Positions 47,268 to 58,569 of a stretch of 64,000 nucleotides of DNA are shown piece after piece. The notes beneath the pieces are model-generated. The model was not told where the DNA came from, made no database searches, and worked only from the letters and a program-made list of their open reading frames with translations. The DNA lies in assembly GCA_022559845.1 (NCBI GenBank), contig CM040126.1, positions 224,260,641-224,324,640 on the forward strand, in the 5' to 3' direction. Numbering within the stretch: position 1 is the stretch's first letter; each line of letters opens with the position of its first letter. Source of the stretch: Amorphophallus konjac (Eukaryota; Streptophyta; Magnoliopsida; Alismatales; Araceae). The position numbers were made by a program, and so were the translations under genes.

Positions 47268-47455
47268 TGTAACGGTCTATCGTGCGACCGTCACAGGCTT
47301 GTAACGCATGGGTCTACGACCGTTACACTCTGTGAATTCCGTAAGCTGAAGAGTTTGATTCATGTTGAACTCTGGGAACAATAAATATAACTATCTATCG
47401 TGAGGCCGTTACATGCCTCTAACGCACCTGCATTAGACCGTTACATCCTGTTAGT
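47268..47455. repeat. Inverted-repeat array GTAACGG / CCGTCAC, cluster 1
   Basis: There are four units of about 26 bases, arranged as two pairs. In each pair one unit has GTAACGG-type arms and the next GTAACGCA-type. They lie upstream of the TATA box. Confidence 0.85.
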
Positions 47456-47618
47456 TCCGTGAAGGAAAGAACAAGTACAAAGATCAAAACTTTGGACTCT
47501 TATCCATTAGAGATCAACGTAGGAAGAGTTATAACATTACTAAGGACTCTTAGAGATCATGATTTAGCAAATTAAGGACTCTAGAATCGATCTAATCTTC
47601 AAACCCTAGCCAAAACCA

Positions 47619-47626
47619 TATAAATA
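47619..47626 (+). promoter_or_regulatory. TATA box of Tekay-like solo LTR
   Basis: CCATATAAATAGGAC is a typical LTR core promoter between the first and second hairpin clusters. Confidence 0.7.
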
Positions 47627-48171
47627 GGACCTAGTTCTGAACTGTGCGACCCTTACTTTTGGCTCGCAAGGAATCAAGGTAAGGAGGTGTAATCTTTGAT
47701 AATTTCTTTAGAAGTATTTGTTTACAATACTTTAGACTAACTCCTCTCCAAATTTCACGTCTTTAGGTCAAGAGGTCGTGGAGTTAGAGCCCAAGGAAGT
47801 TGCTAAAAAATCACAGGAAGAAGGGAACTAGGGTTCGGTGTTCAGACCATAGTTGGAAGTTTGAAGCCTAGACAAGAGGTAGGTTATCTCATGAATGGCA
47901 AAAACAACTTGATAGGACTATAAGCCCTCTAGTTTGATTGAATATCATGCATAGTAGAGCATCAATTTCATGTTTTACTAAGTTTTATACATTACATGCA
48001 TCTCTTAGCCTAATTGGAAAATTAAAAAGATGTATCTTGTCTATTTCACAGACACCCACGCATATAGATAGCCTATACTTCATTATCATGCCTAGAATAG
48101 ACATGGTATTTGATTTACAGACATGATGTGAGTTGATACCTTAGGTTTTATATCGCTTTATGTTAGCAGAC

Positions 48172-48355
48172 CCTCTGACGCATCAGCGTAGGACCGTCAC
48201 ACTCATGTAACGGCCATACGATGGACCGTCACAGTCCCTGATTGCCTATTGATTTCTCTGTTGACTCTGACGCATCTATGCAGGGGCGTTACGTTACTGT
48301 AACGGCTGTTTGATAGACCGTCACACTACTGTGACACACCACTTATAGACCGTCA
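48172..48355. repeat. Inverted-repeat array GTAACGG / CCGTCAC, cluster 2
   Basis: There are five units, for example GTAACGGCCATACGATGGAC followed by CGTCAC. The central bases vary freely while the arms are kept. They lie downstream of the TATA box, so they would be transcribed. Confidence 0.85.
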
Positions 48356-48737
48356 GAAGCCCTGTGTTCTATCAACCCTAGACAGAATAAGATTCGTCAA
48401 TCTTACTTATTATTAAGCCTAGTTGATTAGAGTTTTCACCTGATTATGTGAATTTAAGGTTATTTTAATTATTCATAATAGGGGTTGCATGATTTCAGGA
48501 ACTTAATGGTATTTTAAGTTATGTTAGTTTCATAAGCCAAAAATTCTATAGTCTTGTATTCTAAATCGTGATTCTTTTAACTATTGTATTGTCAGAGTTT
48601 TCATCATGATTTTCACGTTGATACTTGTATCTCTCTATCAATAGAGTCATTTCTATAAGTACATGGCACATACTCCGGTATGTTAACCATTAGTTCACAC
48701 TTTACACTATAGGAACACAATCTTGGACTTGAGGACC

Positions 48738-48852
48738 TCTCTATTGGATATTCCTTCCAATGGACTAGGAAATCTTGTTTCAAGGCCTTCGTAATTCTCC
48801 GCGAGACTGGGATTCTCACTAGGACGCCGAGTTGGTTGTACCATTAAAACCC
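48738..48852 (+). other. Conserved block shared by Tekay-like LTRs
   Basis: Homologous to 12298-12412 (same word order, including TCTCACTAGGACGCCGAG and GGTTGTACC). It lies between clusters 2 and 3. Confidence 0.7.
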
Positions 48853-48894
48853 ATTAACTAGAATACACTATCGTTGTTTTCTGATTCTAGTAAT

Positions 48895-49055
48895 GTTACG
48901 GCCTTGTATTGGACCGTCAGGCTCATGTAACAGCCCAATATACGACCGTCACATTCATCTGAGGTTGAATTCTTGATTCTGGATTCAGACAAATGTAACG
49001 GTCCTATACTAGACCGTCACACAATGTAACGGCCTAGTGAATGACCATCACATGA
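48895..49055. repeat. Inverted-repeat array GTAACGG / CCGTCAC, cluster 3
   Basis: There are four units, again in pairs, for example GTAACGGTCCTATACTAGAC followed by CGTCAC. One unit has GACCATCAC and one GTAACAGCCC, so single arms have decayed. Confidence 0.85.
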
Positions 49056-50202
49056 CTTGAATATCTCAACCCAAGGTTTGACCAAGGGTTGACATTTCAA
49101 TGTTTCTAGATAAACCTTGATGATCTAGAACCTATCATATTGCTTAATAGACTTAATATAATGAAAGTTAAGATAATATACTGTTATGCTGCCGATTTAT
49201 TTCTAAAAGCATAGCATAGTCTAAGTCATTCTTGATCTCTTATATTCAAATTGAAGCGTTCATTCATTGATTTTCATTATTTGGAATTGTTATATTCTTG
49301 GCCATACTTTACTGTTACATGCGTGGAAGTAGCTTAATTTATACCTGAAGATGCGATCGAGCACTGATTGTGTTCAAGGGCTCTATGCTAGTCCCCTCGG
49401 CTGATTGCCAGAAACATACTATTTTATAAACCATGGGGTATGATGCTACTGGCGTCGCATTGCACTGGGAGTACTATTTCTATAAATAAGTGAAGATCCA
49501 CGACACGACATGACATTCTTGCTTGATATTCCACAGAAATTCACGAAGCACTTGCTCATAAGCATAAGATGCTAAAGTGTTGATTATGTGGCTTGCTAGT
49601 ACATTCTCGATATATTCTTGTTCATGAAAGGCCAATATCATGTTCTTGTTCTATTCTTGCTAGTTCATTCTTATTCTCATTCCATCTTATATGATTGTCT
49701 TGTTACTTTGATTTAATCGCGTGATCATCGCATTGCATGATTTTACCTTATTTCTTTAGAGCAAAAATATTAATCACTTTAATAGTGCCTTCATGTTGAT
49801 GTGAAGATACCTACTGGGCAAGTATGCTCATTACCTATTTCTAATCTTTTTCAGGAAATGAAAGTGAGTCGGGTTCGGATTCGGATTATTCAAGTAGCGG
49901 ATCCGAGAGTGATTAAAGATGAGAGAAGACTTAGGAAGTCTATAATGTCTAGATTGAGTCAATGTAGTTTTCCTATTTCTTGAGTCTAGTAGAATGAAAG
50001 ATGATGGAAAGTGGTTGTATTTTGAGTATTGATCATTTATGAAATAAAGTTAGAGTTTGATTAAATTCTGTGCAATTGCATTTATGTGTGTGATTGTATT
50101 GCGCTCTGGTCGTTCTTGCTTGCAAGAGGCTTACCATGCCAGATGTTCGCGCTCCCCGAGCGAGTCTTCCGCTGTAATAAAGCCTCGGGGCGTGACAATG
50201 AT

Positions 50203-50430
50203 GGTCCGCCATGAGACAGAGAATAGAAGAAGGGGAAAGCTCCAAGCCCGAGAACTTCAGAGGAGAAAGGGAGATGACGAATCGCCGCCCCAGGAAGCCC
50301 CTCTTGCTCCGGTGGCCGCAACGACTCTCCGCTCTTCCAAAACTACTCTCATCGTGCAGGAGCCCCCCCTCCTCAAATATAACTACAAAGAGAGGCAAAA
50401 CCCTAAAACCTCGGAGATAAAGGGATGCAA
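50203..50430 (-). pseudogene. Tat antisense ORF leader and start region
   Basis: Read on the minus strand this is the leader of the antisense ORF (GAGGTTTTAGGGTTTTGCCT, compare GTCTTTAGGGTTTTGGCTCT at 63400). Separated from the body at 46926 by the solo LTR, it places that insertion near the start of the antisense gene. Confidence 0.55.
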
Positions 50431-50650
50431 AATGCGCAATGCCTAAAATCCCTGATGGGAGGCGGCGCGGCGTCCGATCTCCCGAGGAGGGGCCTTCTCT
50501 TATTCATCATAACGGGCGTATTTTTCAGGTGATCTACGTCATGTGGCCCCTACCAGAGAGATATCTTTACCCAACCAGTGCCACAAACAGTCCAGCCCAA
50601 ATGCTACTCGTCCGAGCCCAATCTTTGCTCAGGAGTAGGAGGGGGACAAG
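50431..50650 (+). other. Tat 3' untranslated region and polypurine-like tract
   Basis: Non-coding. It ends AGGAGTAGGAGGGGGACAAG (50631-50650), immediately before the TGGAGAGGGG LTR start; the second Tat copy has the equivalent sequence at 63141-63160 on the other strand. Confidence 0.7.
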
Positions 50651-51390
50651 TGGAGAGGGGAAATCTCACCGCCCGTACGGAGAGGCCGAACGAGGTCCAA
50701 CCCTGACCGAACGAGGCCCAACTCCTCAAAGTGGCAGCCCCCGGGCCCACTTACTATAAAGCCCAAAAACTCACTCGGAACAAGCACTTCCTAGGCGACC
50801 TTCGGGTTAGGAAGTCCGAGCATCAGTCTATCGGGAAAGCTCCCCCGGAGCCCCCTATTCTCTGTCCCGACCCAGCACTTACCGCTCGGGAGGCCACTGC
50901 TGAACAAGTGCCATTCGCTCGGGCTCGCTGATGGAAGCTTATTGATACGGCCGTTGTGAATCCCTTAATGGCAGGAAGCTCAATGGGATAGGGGAAACTA
51001 AGAGTCCGCGTGATGTAAGGAGCCCTCATGAAGGACGTAACCCCCCTAGAACTCCTCCGCTTACGGGGATCAATTCGCACAACATGCTATTATTTAAACA
51101 GAACATGCCCTACTATGAGAAGATAAGCCTATGCAAGGCAAGAGCCAGCAACCCTGAACAGGAACCACTTCACCTTTCGGTGGAGAGGGATCTCACGCTC
51201 CCATTTTCCTCCCAACTCTTCTCTTCACACCAGTGCTCTACTACCTGTGCTGACTTAAGCATCGGAGGGTCTTCCCCGGGGATCTATCCCTGGGCACCTC
51301 TGACTTGTTTCCCTTCTTGCAGTTCTTACTTCAAGGGTACGTGATCATCTTCCTCCCTACCCAGGAGCAGCGCGAGATCACCCCTCTTTG
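50651..51390 (+). mobile_element. Tat element 3' LTR
   Basis: Matches 24111-24851. It ends CCTCTTTG where the 5' LTR ends CCTCTTCA (two transitions), and is followed by the duplicated CACTT. Confidence 0.88.
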
Positions 51391-51611
51391 CACTTTATAC
51401 ACTCACGTTTAATAAAAAAATGTAAGAATAAAGTGTCTTTTCTTACGTTTCTCAGAGAACCGTCGAAATAGGATGACCATATAGCTACGCTATAATAAAA
51501 CATAAGAAATTTACCAACGTTAATTTAAAAATGGCGGAATATGTCACTTATACCTACATTTTTCGGAAGCATAGGTAAAATTCGTGGCTATAGGTGAGAT
51601 TTCTTGTAGTG
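51391..51611. mobile_element. CACTA-like element, right end with terminal repeat
   Basis: Begins with the repeated CACTT and continues the A/T-rich subterminal sequence (CTTACGTTT, ACCTACATTTTTCGG). It ends GAGATTTCTTGTAGTG, the complement of a CACTACAAGAAA terminus. At 51612 the Sirevirus-like LTR resumes (GCGAGTGGCACGTGAAC, also at 59835 in the uninterrupted LTR), so the boundary is exact to a few bases. The 3 bp duplication cannot be checked without the left end. Confidence 0.7.
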
Positions 51612-52928
51612 GCGAGTGGCACGTGAACCCAGCTGAGCAGTAATAGGCACGTAATCTGAGGATTCCTTATCAGAAATATTCTTCTACCTTTTGCCACGTG
51701 GTCCAATAGAAATTAAAGGGCACCAAATCATTTTATCCACATGGGTTCCGATACTCTGTTCTATATAAATAGACCCTCATCCTTCGAGGAAGGAAAGCGA
51801 TGCAAGAAAGGAAGAAAAGGGGTGTGCAGAAGAAAGTGTGGCCGTCTGAGAGAAGAAGAAGAGAGAGCCAGTAGAAGAAGAAGAAAAGAGAGTCGAGAGT
51901 GAAGAGTAGAGAAGAAAGAGAGCAGCCAAACCTTCAATTGGAAATCTGCCAATATTTCGACTCGTGGATTAGATCCAAGGTCCATCTGCTCCTTGGAGCT
52001 ATAGTTTCCTTCTGTTTTTATTTTCTCCTTCGTTTGTTTATTTTCTCCATTCATCTTGTGGTTTCTGATTCCCTAGTTTGGGATCGGGTCTCCTCCTGTG
52101 TGTTCAGGTGAAGGAAGACTTGCGTCTCCGGTTGTGAGTGACTTGGCGTCACTCACGGTTTCCCTCTATGGATTCAGAGGAAGAGAGGATCTAATCCTCT
52201 GGGTCTTGGTGAGTAGTGGGTTGTTGTTCATGTCCCATCTGCAGTAGTAGAAGAAGGGAGATTTATCTCTGGTTTCCCTCCGATTTGGAGGAAGGGAGGA
52301 TTGGTCCTTCAATTTTTTGAGTAACTGGGTGTTACTCAAGTTTCCTTCTGATTTGATCAGAAGGAGAGAGGAGAGTGTTCCTCTGGGTCAAGCTGTTAGG
52401 CAGCATTTGTAGCAGACTGAGTCTGCGTCTACTTCGGTAGGGAAGCCTCACTTCGGTTTGGAGTGAGGGGTGGATGTAGGCGGACTAGTGTCGGGCCGAA
52501 CCACCTAAAATTCAGTGTGTAGTGGTTTGATAGTGCGTTTGTCCATTTCTTCTACCTCCTTCATAGGATCTTCTGGCTGCGTGGTTATTTCCTTTATGTT
52601 CGCTGTTGGTTAGTATGAACCACATCACCTTTAGTTGGCAGCCAGCCCTTCATTGATCTGCTCTTCATGCGCTAAGTGTTTGTATAAGTGTCTAATAGAA
52701 ACACAATCTTAGGCTATTATATCCTGCGAGTCGTGTGATTGTCTTGGTGTGATTAATTCCTATCTCATGCCTTCTTCACAGCTTTTGTTGACCATTTGGC
52801 TTGAGCGCTAGTGATGTTTCTCATTTGTTTCTTTGAGTGGCGATTATTATTTTAATTGGATGAAATTTCCAAAAAAATCCATTCACCCCCCCTCTGGATC
52901 TATTTTTCGTGTGCCACTCGTTCTAACA
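51612..52928 (+). mobile_element. Sirevirus-like element, 5' LTR (right portion)
   Basis: Matches 59835-61175 closely and ends GTTCTAACA before a primer site. The first roughly 1565 bases of this LTR, including its motif array, are missing here; they would lie left of the CACTA-like element. It contains TATA at 51763-51772 and the conserved leader block at 52444-52510. Confidence 0.88.
51763..51772 (+). promoter_or_regulatory. TATA box of Sirevirus-like 5' LTR
   Basis: TATATAAATA lies in the context TTCTATATAAATAGACCCTC. The same site is at 59985-59994 in the other LTR. Confidence 0.75.
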
Positions 52929-52930
52929 GT

Positions 52931-52942
52931 TGGTATCAGAGC
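52931..52942 (+). other. Primer binding site of Sirevirus-like element
   Basis: TGGTATCAGAGC lies two bases after the LTR end. Confidence 0.93.
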
Positions 52943-53048
52943 AGTACTGCTCTGCCAGATCCAACGATCTGTAGTGAATCCTACTGTTCTTAAGTGCTTT
53001 TTTGTGTGCTGATTCATAGCTCTTGGTTAATCACTTTTGAATTTATCT

Positions 53049-55336
53049 ATGGCTCATCCTTCTGTGTTTGATGGTTCTGATTTCGCTACATGGCTAGGTA
53101 GTGTGTGCACATTTGCAAATGCTGTAAATCCAAACCTCTGGAATCTTATTTCCAAAGGCCCACACAGACTGCCCAAAGATGTGTCCAAATGGACAGACAG
53201 ACATAGAATGAAAAATTATGAAATTATTAGAGCCCTCAATATCTTAAGAAATGTCATTGGCCTTAATGTCTTTCCTTTTATCTCCACTTGCAGGTCCTCT
53301 AAAGAAATCCTGGATAGGTTGAAAGTAGCCGCAACATCAACCAAGAAGACAAAATCAAACGAGGATAAATATCTGATGGCTAACAACAATAATCAAAGTA
53401 GCAATCAAAATGAAGAGGAGGACGATGATCAGGTAAACCCCTTCGACAACTTCACTTTAAATGACTGGGAGGATGCATATGGTGAGTTGTTAGGAAGGTA
53501 TGAAAGATTAAGTAAAAAGAATAAATCCTTGAAAAAGAAATTACATGAAGATGCTAACTCCAACTCTGAAAATGTTGCTATTGAGACTCTGAAAACAGAG
53601 AATGAAATCTTCAGAAAACAACTGAACAAACTTGATTCAATAGATTCAGAATTGGAACAACAAAAAATTGAAAATGACAAACTGAGAAAACATGTAAAAG
53701 ATCTAGACATTGTCAAAGCTGAATTGGATAATTTGTGATATGAGAATGATTCACTTCAGAAACAAATTGAAAAAATCAAATCTAAAAATGCATGTTCTAA
53801 TATGACTGCCTGTAATAAGTGTTTGCTTCTAAAAGAAATAAATGAATCTCTCCATTTTGATGTCGAATGGCATAAGGACTTAATTGCATCCTTGGGGGAA
53901 GAGAACAAAAATTTGTTAGATAAAAATTAGGAAACTGAATAGAGAGAGGAAGAATTAATTGAACAGCTAAGTTCTACGTCTAATGATAAAATTCTTGTTG
54001 AACAGATCAAAGAATTAAGGTCTGAAAATGAAAAATTGAAATTGATGCAAAAAGGGAATGAAGAATTAAAGCAGTTGAACACTGTTATGTTTGAGAGGCT
54101 TCTTGTCTTAGAAAAAGGAAAATGTGTTGTTAATAAAAATCAAGTTGAAAAAGAGCTCAAGCTGGAATAAGAAGTTGAGAAATATAAAACTGCAAACAAG
54201 GTGCCAAATGAGTGTGTTAATTGCAGTGAACAAGAAATTGCCAGCTATGAGATACATATTGCATCTCTGGAAAATGAAATTAAAGAACTAAAGAAATCCT
54301 TATCTAGATTTGTTGAAGGTCAAGATAATTGGATAAGTTGCTGGGAATGAAAGTTAATTTTCAGAAGGAAGGGTTGGGCTATAACCTTGCAAATAAAAAG
54401 AGTTTTAAAAATAAAGTTTAAATATCCTTTGTTTCCAATTCTGCTTCTCACAGCTCATCGAACCCACTTGTTTTTCAGTTTATTGCTCAGAAAACTTTGA
54501 AACCAACTAAAAAACAAAAGAACAAAGATGCTTCTGCCCCCTCTTTGCATGTTCCTCATAAATCATCCACACACACACATGCACATAAGAAAATCATGGC
54601 ATGTCATTACTGTCACAAGGCTGGTCATCAAATGCATGAGTGTAGATTAATAGAATTAGATGATCTGAATGCTAGTAAAATACATGCTAGGAAAACTCAT
54701 GTCAGATATCATGCATTTCAGAATAAGAAAAATCACTGTTTCCATTGTGGCAAGATGGGCCACATTGCTGCTCAATGTTGGCATGCCTAGGGAAGGAAAT
54801 TCAATTCTAAGTTTGTTAAATTCCCTACAAATAGAAATGCTTTTGATAAAACCAAACATGTCTTTAATAGAAAATCTCTTGCATGCTTCAATTGTTGGAA
54901 GTCAGGCCATCTGGCTAGTGAGTGCTAGTCTATCATTAAAAGAAGAAATCATTCTTCTTGTTTTAATTGTGGGAAGTATGGGTATATAGTCAAGGATTGC
55001 TGGCATGTCCAGGGAAGGAATGTGAATTCTAGATATCCTAGATTCCTTGCGAATGAGAATGTGTTTTATGACAATAAAAGAAAAAAATTCCATGATAAAT
55101 ATAGAAACTTTCATGAACATGCACATAGATTCCATGTTAATGCTAATGTGCATAAAAAGAATTTAAAATCTGGATCATCATGTCATTACTATGGACGGTT
55201 TGGACATTCTATGAATGATTGCTTGGTGATGAAGTTTGATGATCAAACTACTAGGAGGATGTGGAAAGCACCAGTCCGAACTACTGCTAACCCTTCAGGA
55301 CCCAAGAATTCTTGGGTACCTAAAATGGCAAAATGA
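53049..55336 (+). pseudogene. gag: Sirevirus-type gag with multiple zinc knuckles (degenerate)
   Basis: The ATG at 53049 starts MAHPSVFDGSDFATWL, the start typical of Copia gag. The central gag domain (NYEIIRALNILRNV, CRSSKEILDRLKVAA) is shorter than usual and passes at once into an acidic and coiled-coil region with in-frame stops at 53736, 53928, 53940 and near 54168. Then come CCHC knuckles: CHYCHKAGHQMHEC, CFHCGKMGHIAAQC, CFNCWKSGHLASEC and CFNCGKYGYIVKDC (His to Tyr at the third ligand), plus an altered CHYYGRFGHSMNDC. It ends GPKNSWVPKMAK, the usual Sirevirus gag end. Frames shift in the knuckle part. Confidence 0.88.
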
Positions 55337-58255
55337 AATTTTCGTTTACAGGAGTGCCATGGGGCTGAGAAATAAAAGGGGTAATAAGCTAAGGCACCTG
55401 ATATGGTAAAACCTCATTCCTGCACTTCTTTAGGTTAGCTACTTCAACTTTCTTTAATTCTATCTTTATAGCTGCATGTCTTGATTGATATATCAGTTAG
55501 AATACATGATTGCATTTTCATGTGTCATTTGCATTGTTCTAATTGAATTTATTATTGCATATGTGCATCATTTAATTGAAATTTTTCTGAAAATACGAAC
55601 TGCATGTGACTGATAGTTGATATGACAACTGCATTTGTTAAATGTTGGTATATGTCATGATGCATATCTCACGTAGTCAGTGAATATTTGTTGCATACAC
55701 TTCTCAAATAAGGACTACATTTGCATTGTATTGTCTTGCATGACTGTTATGGTATATCAAATGCTAAGTTACTAAAGGGCAGATGCAATCTGTCTGAAAG
55801 TTCTTACTATGTATAAGGTGGTCATTAGACCAAGTCCTCTACCCAGTACCATTGGTCAAAAAATTGCACATAGAGCAGTCTAGACTTTCATGAGCATATT
55901 TCATAAAACTCTCTGCATAGATTTCATTGCATACATTGCACTTAGAATTCAGTCACATAGTGCATAAGTTCAGGGGGAGTCTGTCAGGATAATTTTTGTG
56001 ATTCATGCATACTTGGTCGGATTAATCCTCTGCATGGTTTTCATGTCATATATGATTATTCAATGCATTTAGCTAAGCGAAATCCATGCACATGCATACA
56101 TATTTTTAATTGCATATCATTCATACTGAAAACACCAAAATAGTGCTTGACATGCATACACTTAGGGGGAGCATTAGTAGGATTTTGAAAATGGGTGTTT
56201 AAAAATCTCTTTCACCACTCATTCTGTCTAACCCGGTCGACCTAACTGCTCACTTCGGTCAACCGATGCTCCTTGTTTCAGTCAGCGCTATCTTGGCTAT
56301 GATCTGCTTGTGTAAGGCTCCGTGTTGCTATGATTGAACTCAGAACTACTTAGTTGTTCTGATCCCTGGGTTCTCACTTGATCTTAGCTATTATGAGTTT
56401 CAAAAGTATCCTTGTTGAAACCTTTTGAGTACTTCACTTACATGGCCTTGAAAGCCACTGTCGGTTGCTTCTGTTTTTGCTGTAAGGGGGCTTGCTATGT
56501 TGATATCATCTGATCGGGATTCTCTTGGTGCTTGAGAGTCATCTGTCTGAAGGGTACCTGGATATCATTGCTATTTCTCTGAGCTTATCCTTATCGTTGC
56601 TCTCTATCAGCTATCATCTTAGATTTATCTGCTGTATCAGTTTCTACCACTCTTGCTTAACCCTCTTTACTGCTTGATGTTCTGGGTACTTCTGATATTC
56701 TCTTGATTTGCCTAAAACTCATGAAGATTTTAATCTATATACCTTGTTCATAAATTTAAAAATGATATGGAAAAGGAATCTTCTATTATAGGGAATTATG
56801 AAGGTCTGAAAGACTCATGTGGTTTAAGTCTAATGTAATTCTTGAGTTTAGATTTGAACATCTTGAAAATATTTGAGTCAATCCTTTTAATAAACTTTAA
56901 CTAGTTGATTCATGATATATCATGTAAGACCTTCTGAAATCTGGAAGTTTTAAAACAATGGCACCCTTTCGTTAAGTTACATGATGCATGTATTGTCTTT
57001 AAACATTTGTTTATTCTGGGTTTGTCCAAAAAGTAATATTTGGTCAGAGCAATGACTGTGATCACTAAGAAACCATGTCCAAAGGACTGTGTCATGAAGT
57101 GTCATAGTTATCTTTGCTAAAAATTTGATGAAAAATCGGTGAAAGGTTAAGGCAGAGCAATGATTAGGTTGCATTGAGAAACTGGAAATAAAAAAGAAAA
57201 CAAAAGATATTCATCAAAGAAATGGAGTCAACCTATGTCATGAAGTTCCCTAATTATCTCTGTTCATAATGAAGCATGACAGTTAATCACATTAAGTGCT
57301 TAGGGATATTGGCGTCTAAACAACGTGTATCCTCTAGTCACAAAGTGTGCACTAAACTAGATTGCTCTTGAAAAATATCTTGTTTAAAGAAGAAATCAGA
57401 AAAATAATTGAAACAGGTAAATTGCTGAATTCTTGAACAAAATCAGTTATATTCAAGTTTGTTTAATCTCAATTCTACTTCATGCAAACCCTAAAGGGGT
57501 CATTGAATATGAATGATTAAGATGGAGTGAGGTTAAACTTGATGTGTGTATGACAGCTTGGTTCTTTTGTTATTAAATATTGATTTCAGATATGAATAAA
57601 GAAAAATTCTTTTGGATAATCTCTGAATACATTATATTTAAACCATGCAGTTAAGTAAAGTTCCTTCATGAGCCCTTACAATTGAAGACTCAGAAACATC
57701 TTTAATTTTGAATTTATGGCATTGGTATCCCATTGAAAATCTTCATTACCCCTTTCGAAGATCTGTTGATTTCTTATGCTCGGTTCTTTCTACTCTGTTG
57801 GAAACACCTTGACTGCATAACTTTAGACTCTACTAGTTGATATTTTCTGCAGATTGCAATACCTCTTGAGCCATTCTCTTATTGCCTCAATTGTCCAACT
57901 GTCCTGGTGTTTTTGTTGATGTATATGGATCATTTCTTCCATTCCAATCCCTTTGCTCTGTGAAAGGTGCAGATTGCTTCATCAGCATCCTTGCTTTCAT
58001 GATTTGCATGACCAGCTATTTACAGTTCTTTTGGCGAGGGGGAGAATAGTTTTTGCATGCTTCGCATTTAATTCTCTGATTCTCTCAAACTTTAATTTCT
58101 TTTTGATAATGTCAAAGGGGGAGAATAGCTTGGTTAAGTCATAGAGAGGTCATTGATTGTTTATTTGGTTGCATGATACAAATGCATCTGCATAGAGGTC
58201 ATTGATGATTCATTGATTGAAATGACTAATAATGACTCATAGTTTTGCCATCATC
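55337..58255 (+). mobile_element. Non-coding interior of Sirevirus-like element (no pol)
   Basis: About 2.9 kb of A/T-rich sequence lies between gag and the 3' LTR. I see no protease, integrase, reverse transcriptase or RNase H motif in any frame. GGGGGAG purine runs at 55976, 56165, 58040 and 58118 resemble the multiple polypurine tracts of Sireviruses. Loss of pol makes this a gag-only, non-autonomous derivative. Confidence 0.8.
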
Positions 58256-58269
58256 AAAAAGGGGGAGAT
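58256..58269 (+). other. Polypurine tract of Sirevirus-like element
   Basis: CATCATCAAAAAGGGGGAGAT directly precedes the TGTTATCC LTR start. This is the usual Sirevirus context. Confidence 0.88.
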
Positions 58270-58569
58270 TGTTATCCATGTGTTTTGATGCTGTCAAAAT
58301 TGTGACTGTGAGTCATGTATACTCTTTAATATGATCAATCAATGTGGTTTGTTGATAAAGAATCATGCATATGCTCTCATGACTCTGGTTATGCTGTTGA
58401 GGTGTTCAAGTTGCACAAAGTACAGGTTGAAAGCCAATTAAAATCAAAAGTCAATGCACAGTCAACAAGAAAAGTCAACATGGTCAATGAAGTCAATGCA
58501 CAGTCAATGAGAATTGTCAATAGTCTTGGTTGGCAAGTCAAAGTCCAAGATAGTGCAAGCTGACAGCTA

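Larger units (their letters stand above)
46977..50197 (+). mobile_element. Tekay-like solo LTR inside Tat antisense ORF
   Basis: This is 3221 bases, starting TGTAGTGCCCC and ending CGGGGCGTGACA, with perfect ATGAT duplications on both sides and no internal domain. It arose by recombination between the two LTRs of a full element. It shares conserved blocks with 11572-13986 and with the Tekay LTRs (48738-48852 and 49810-49870). It has a TATA box at 47619 and about 13 inverted-repeat units with arms GTAACGG and CCGTCAC. Confidence 0.93.
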
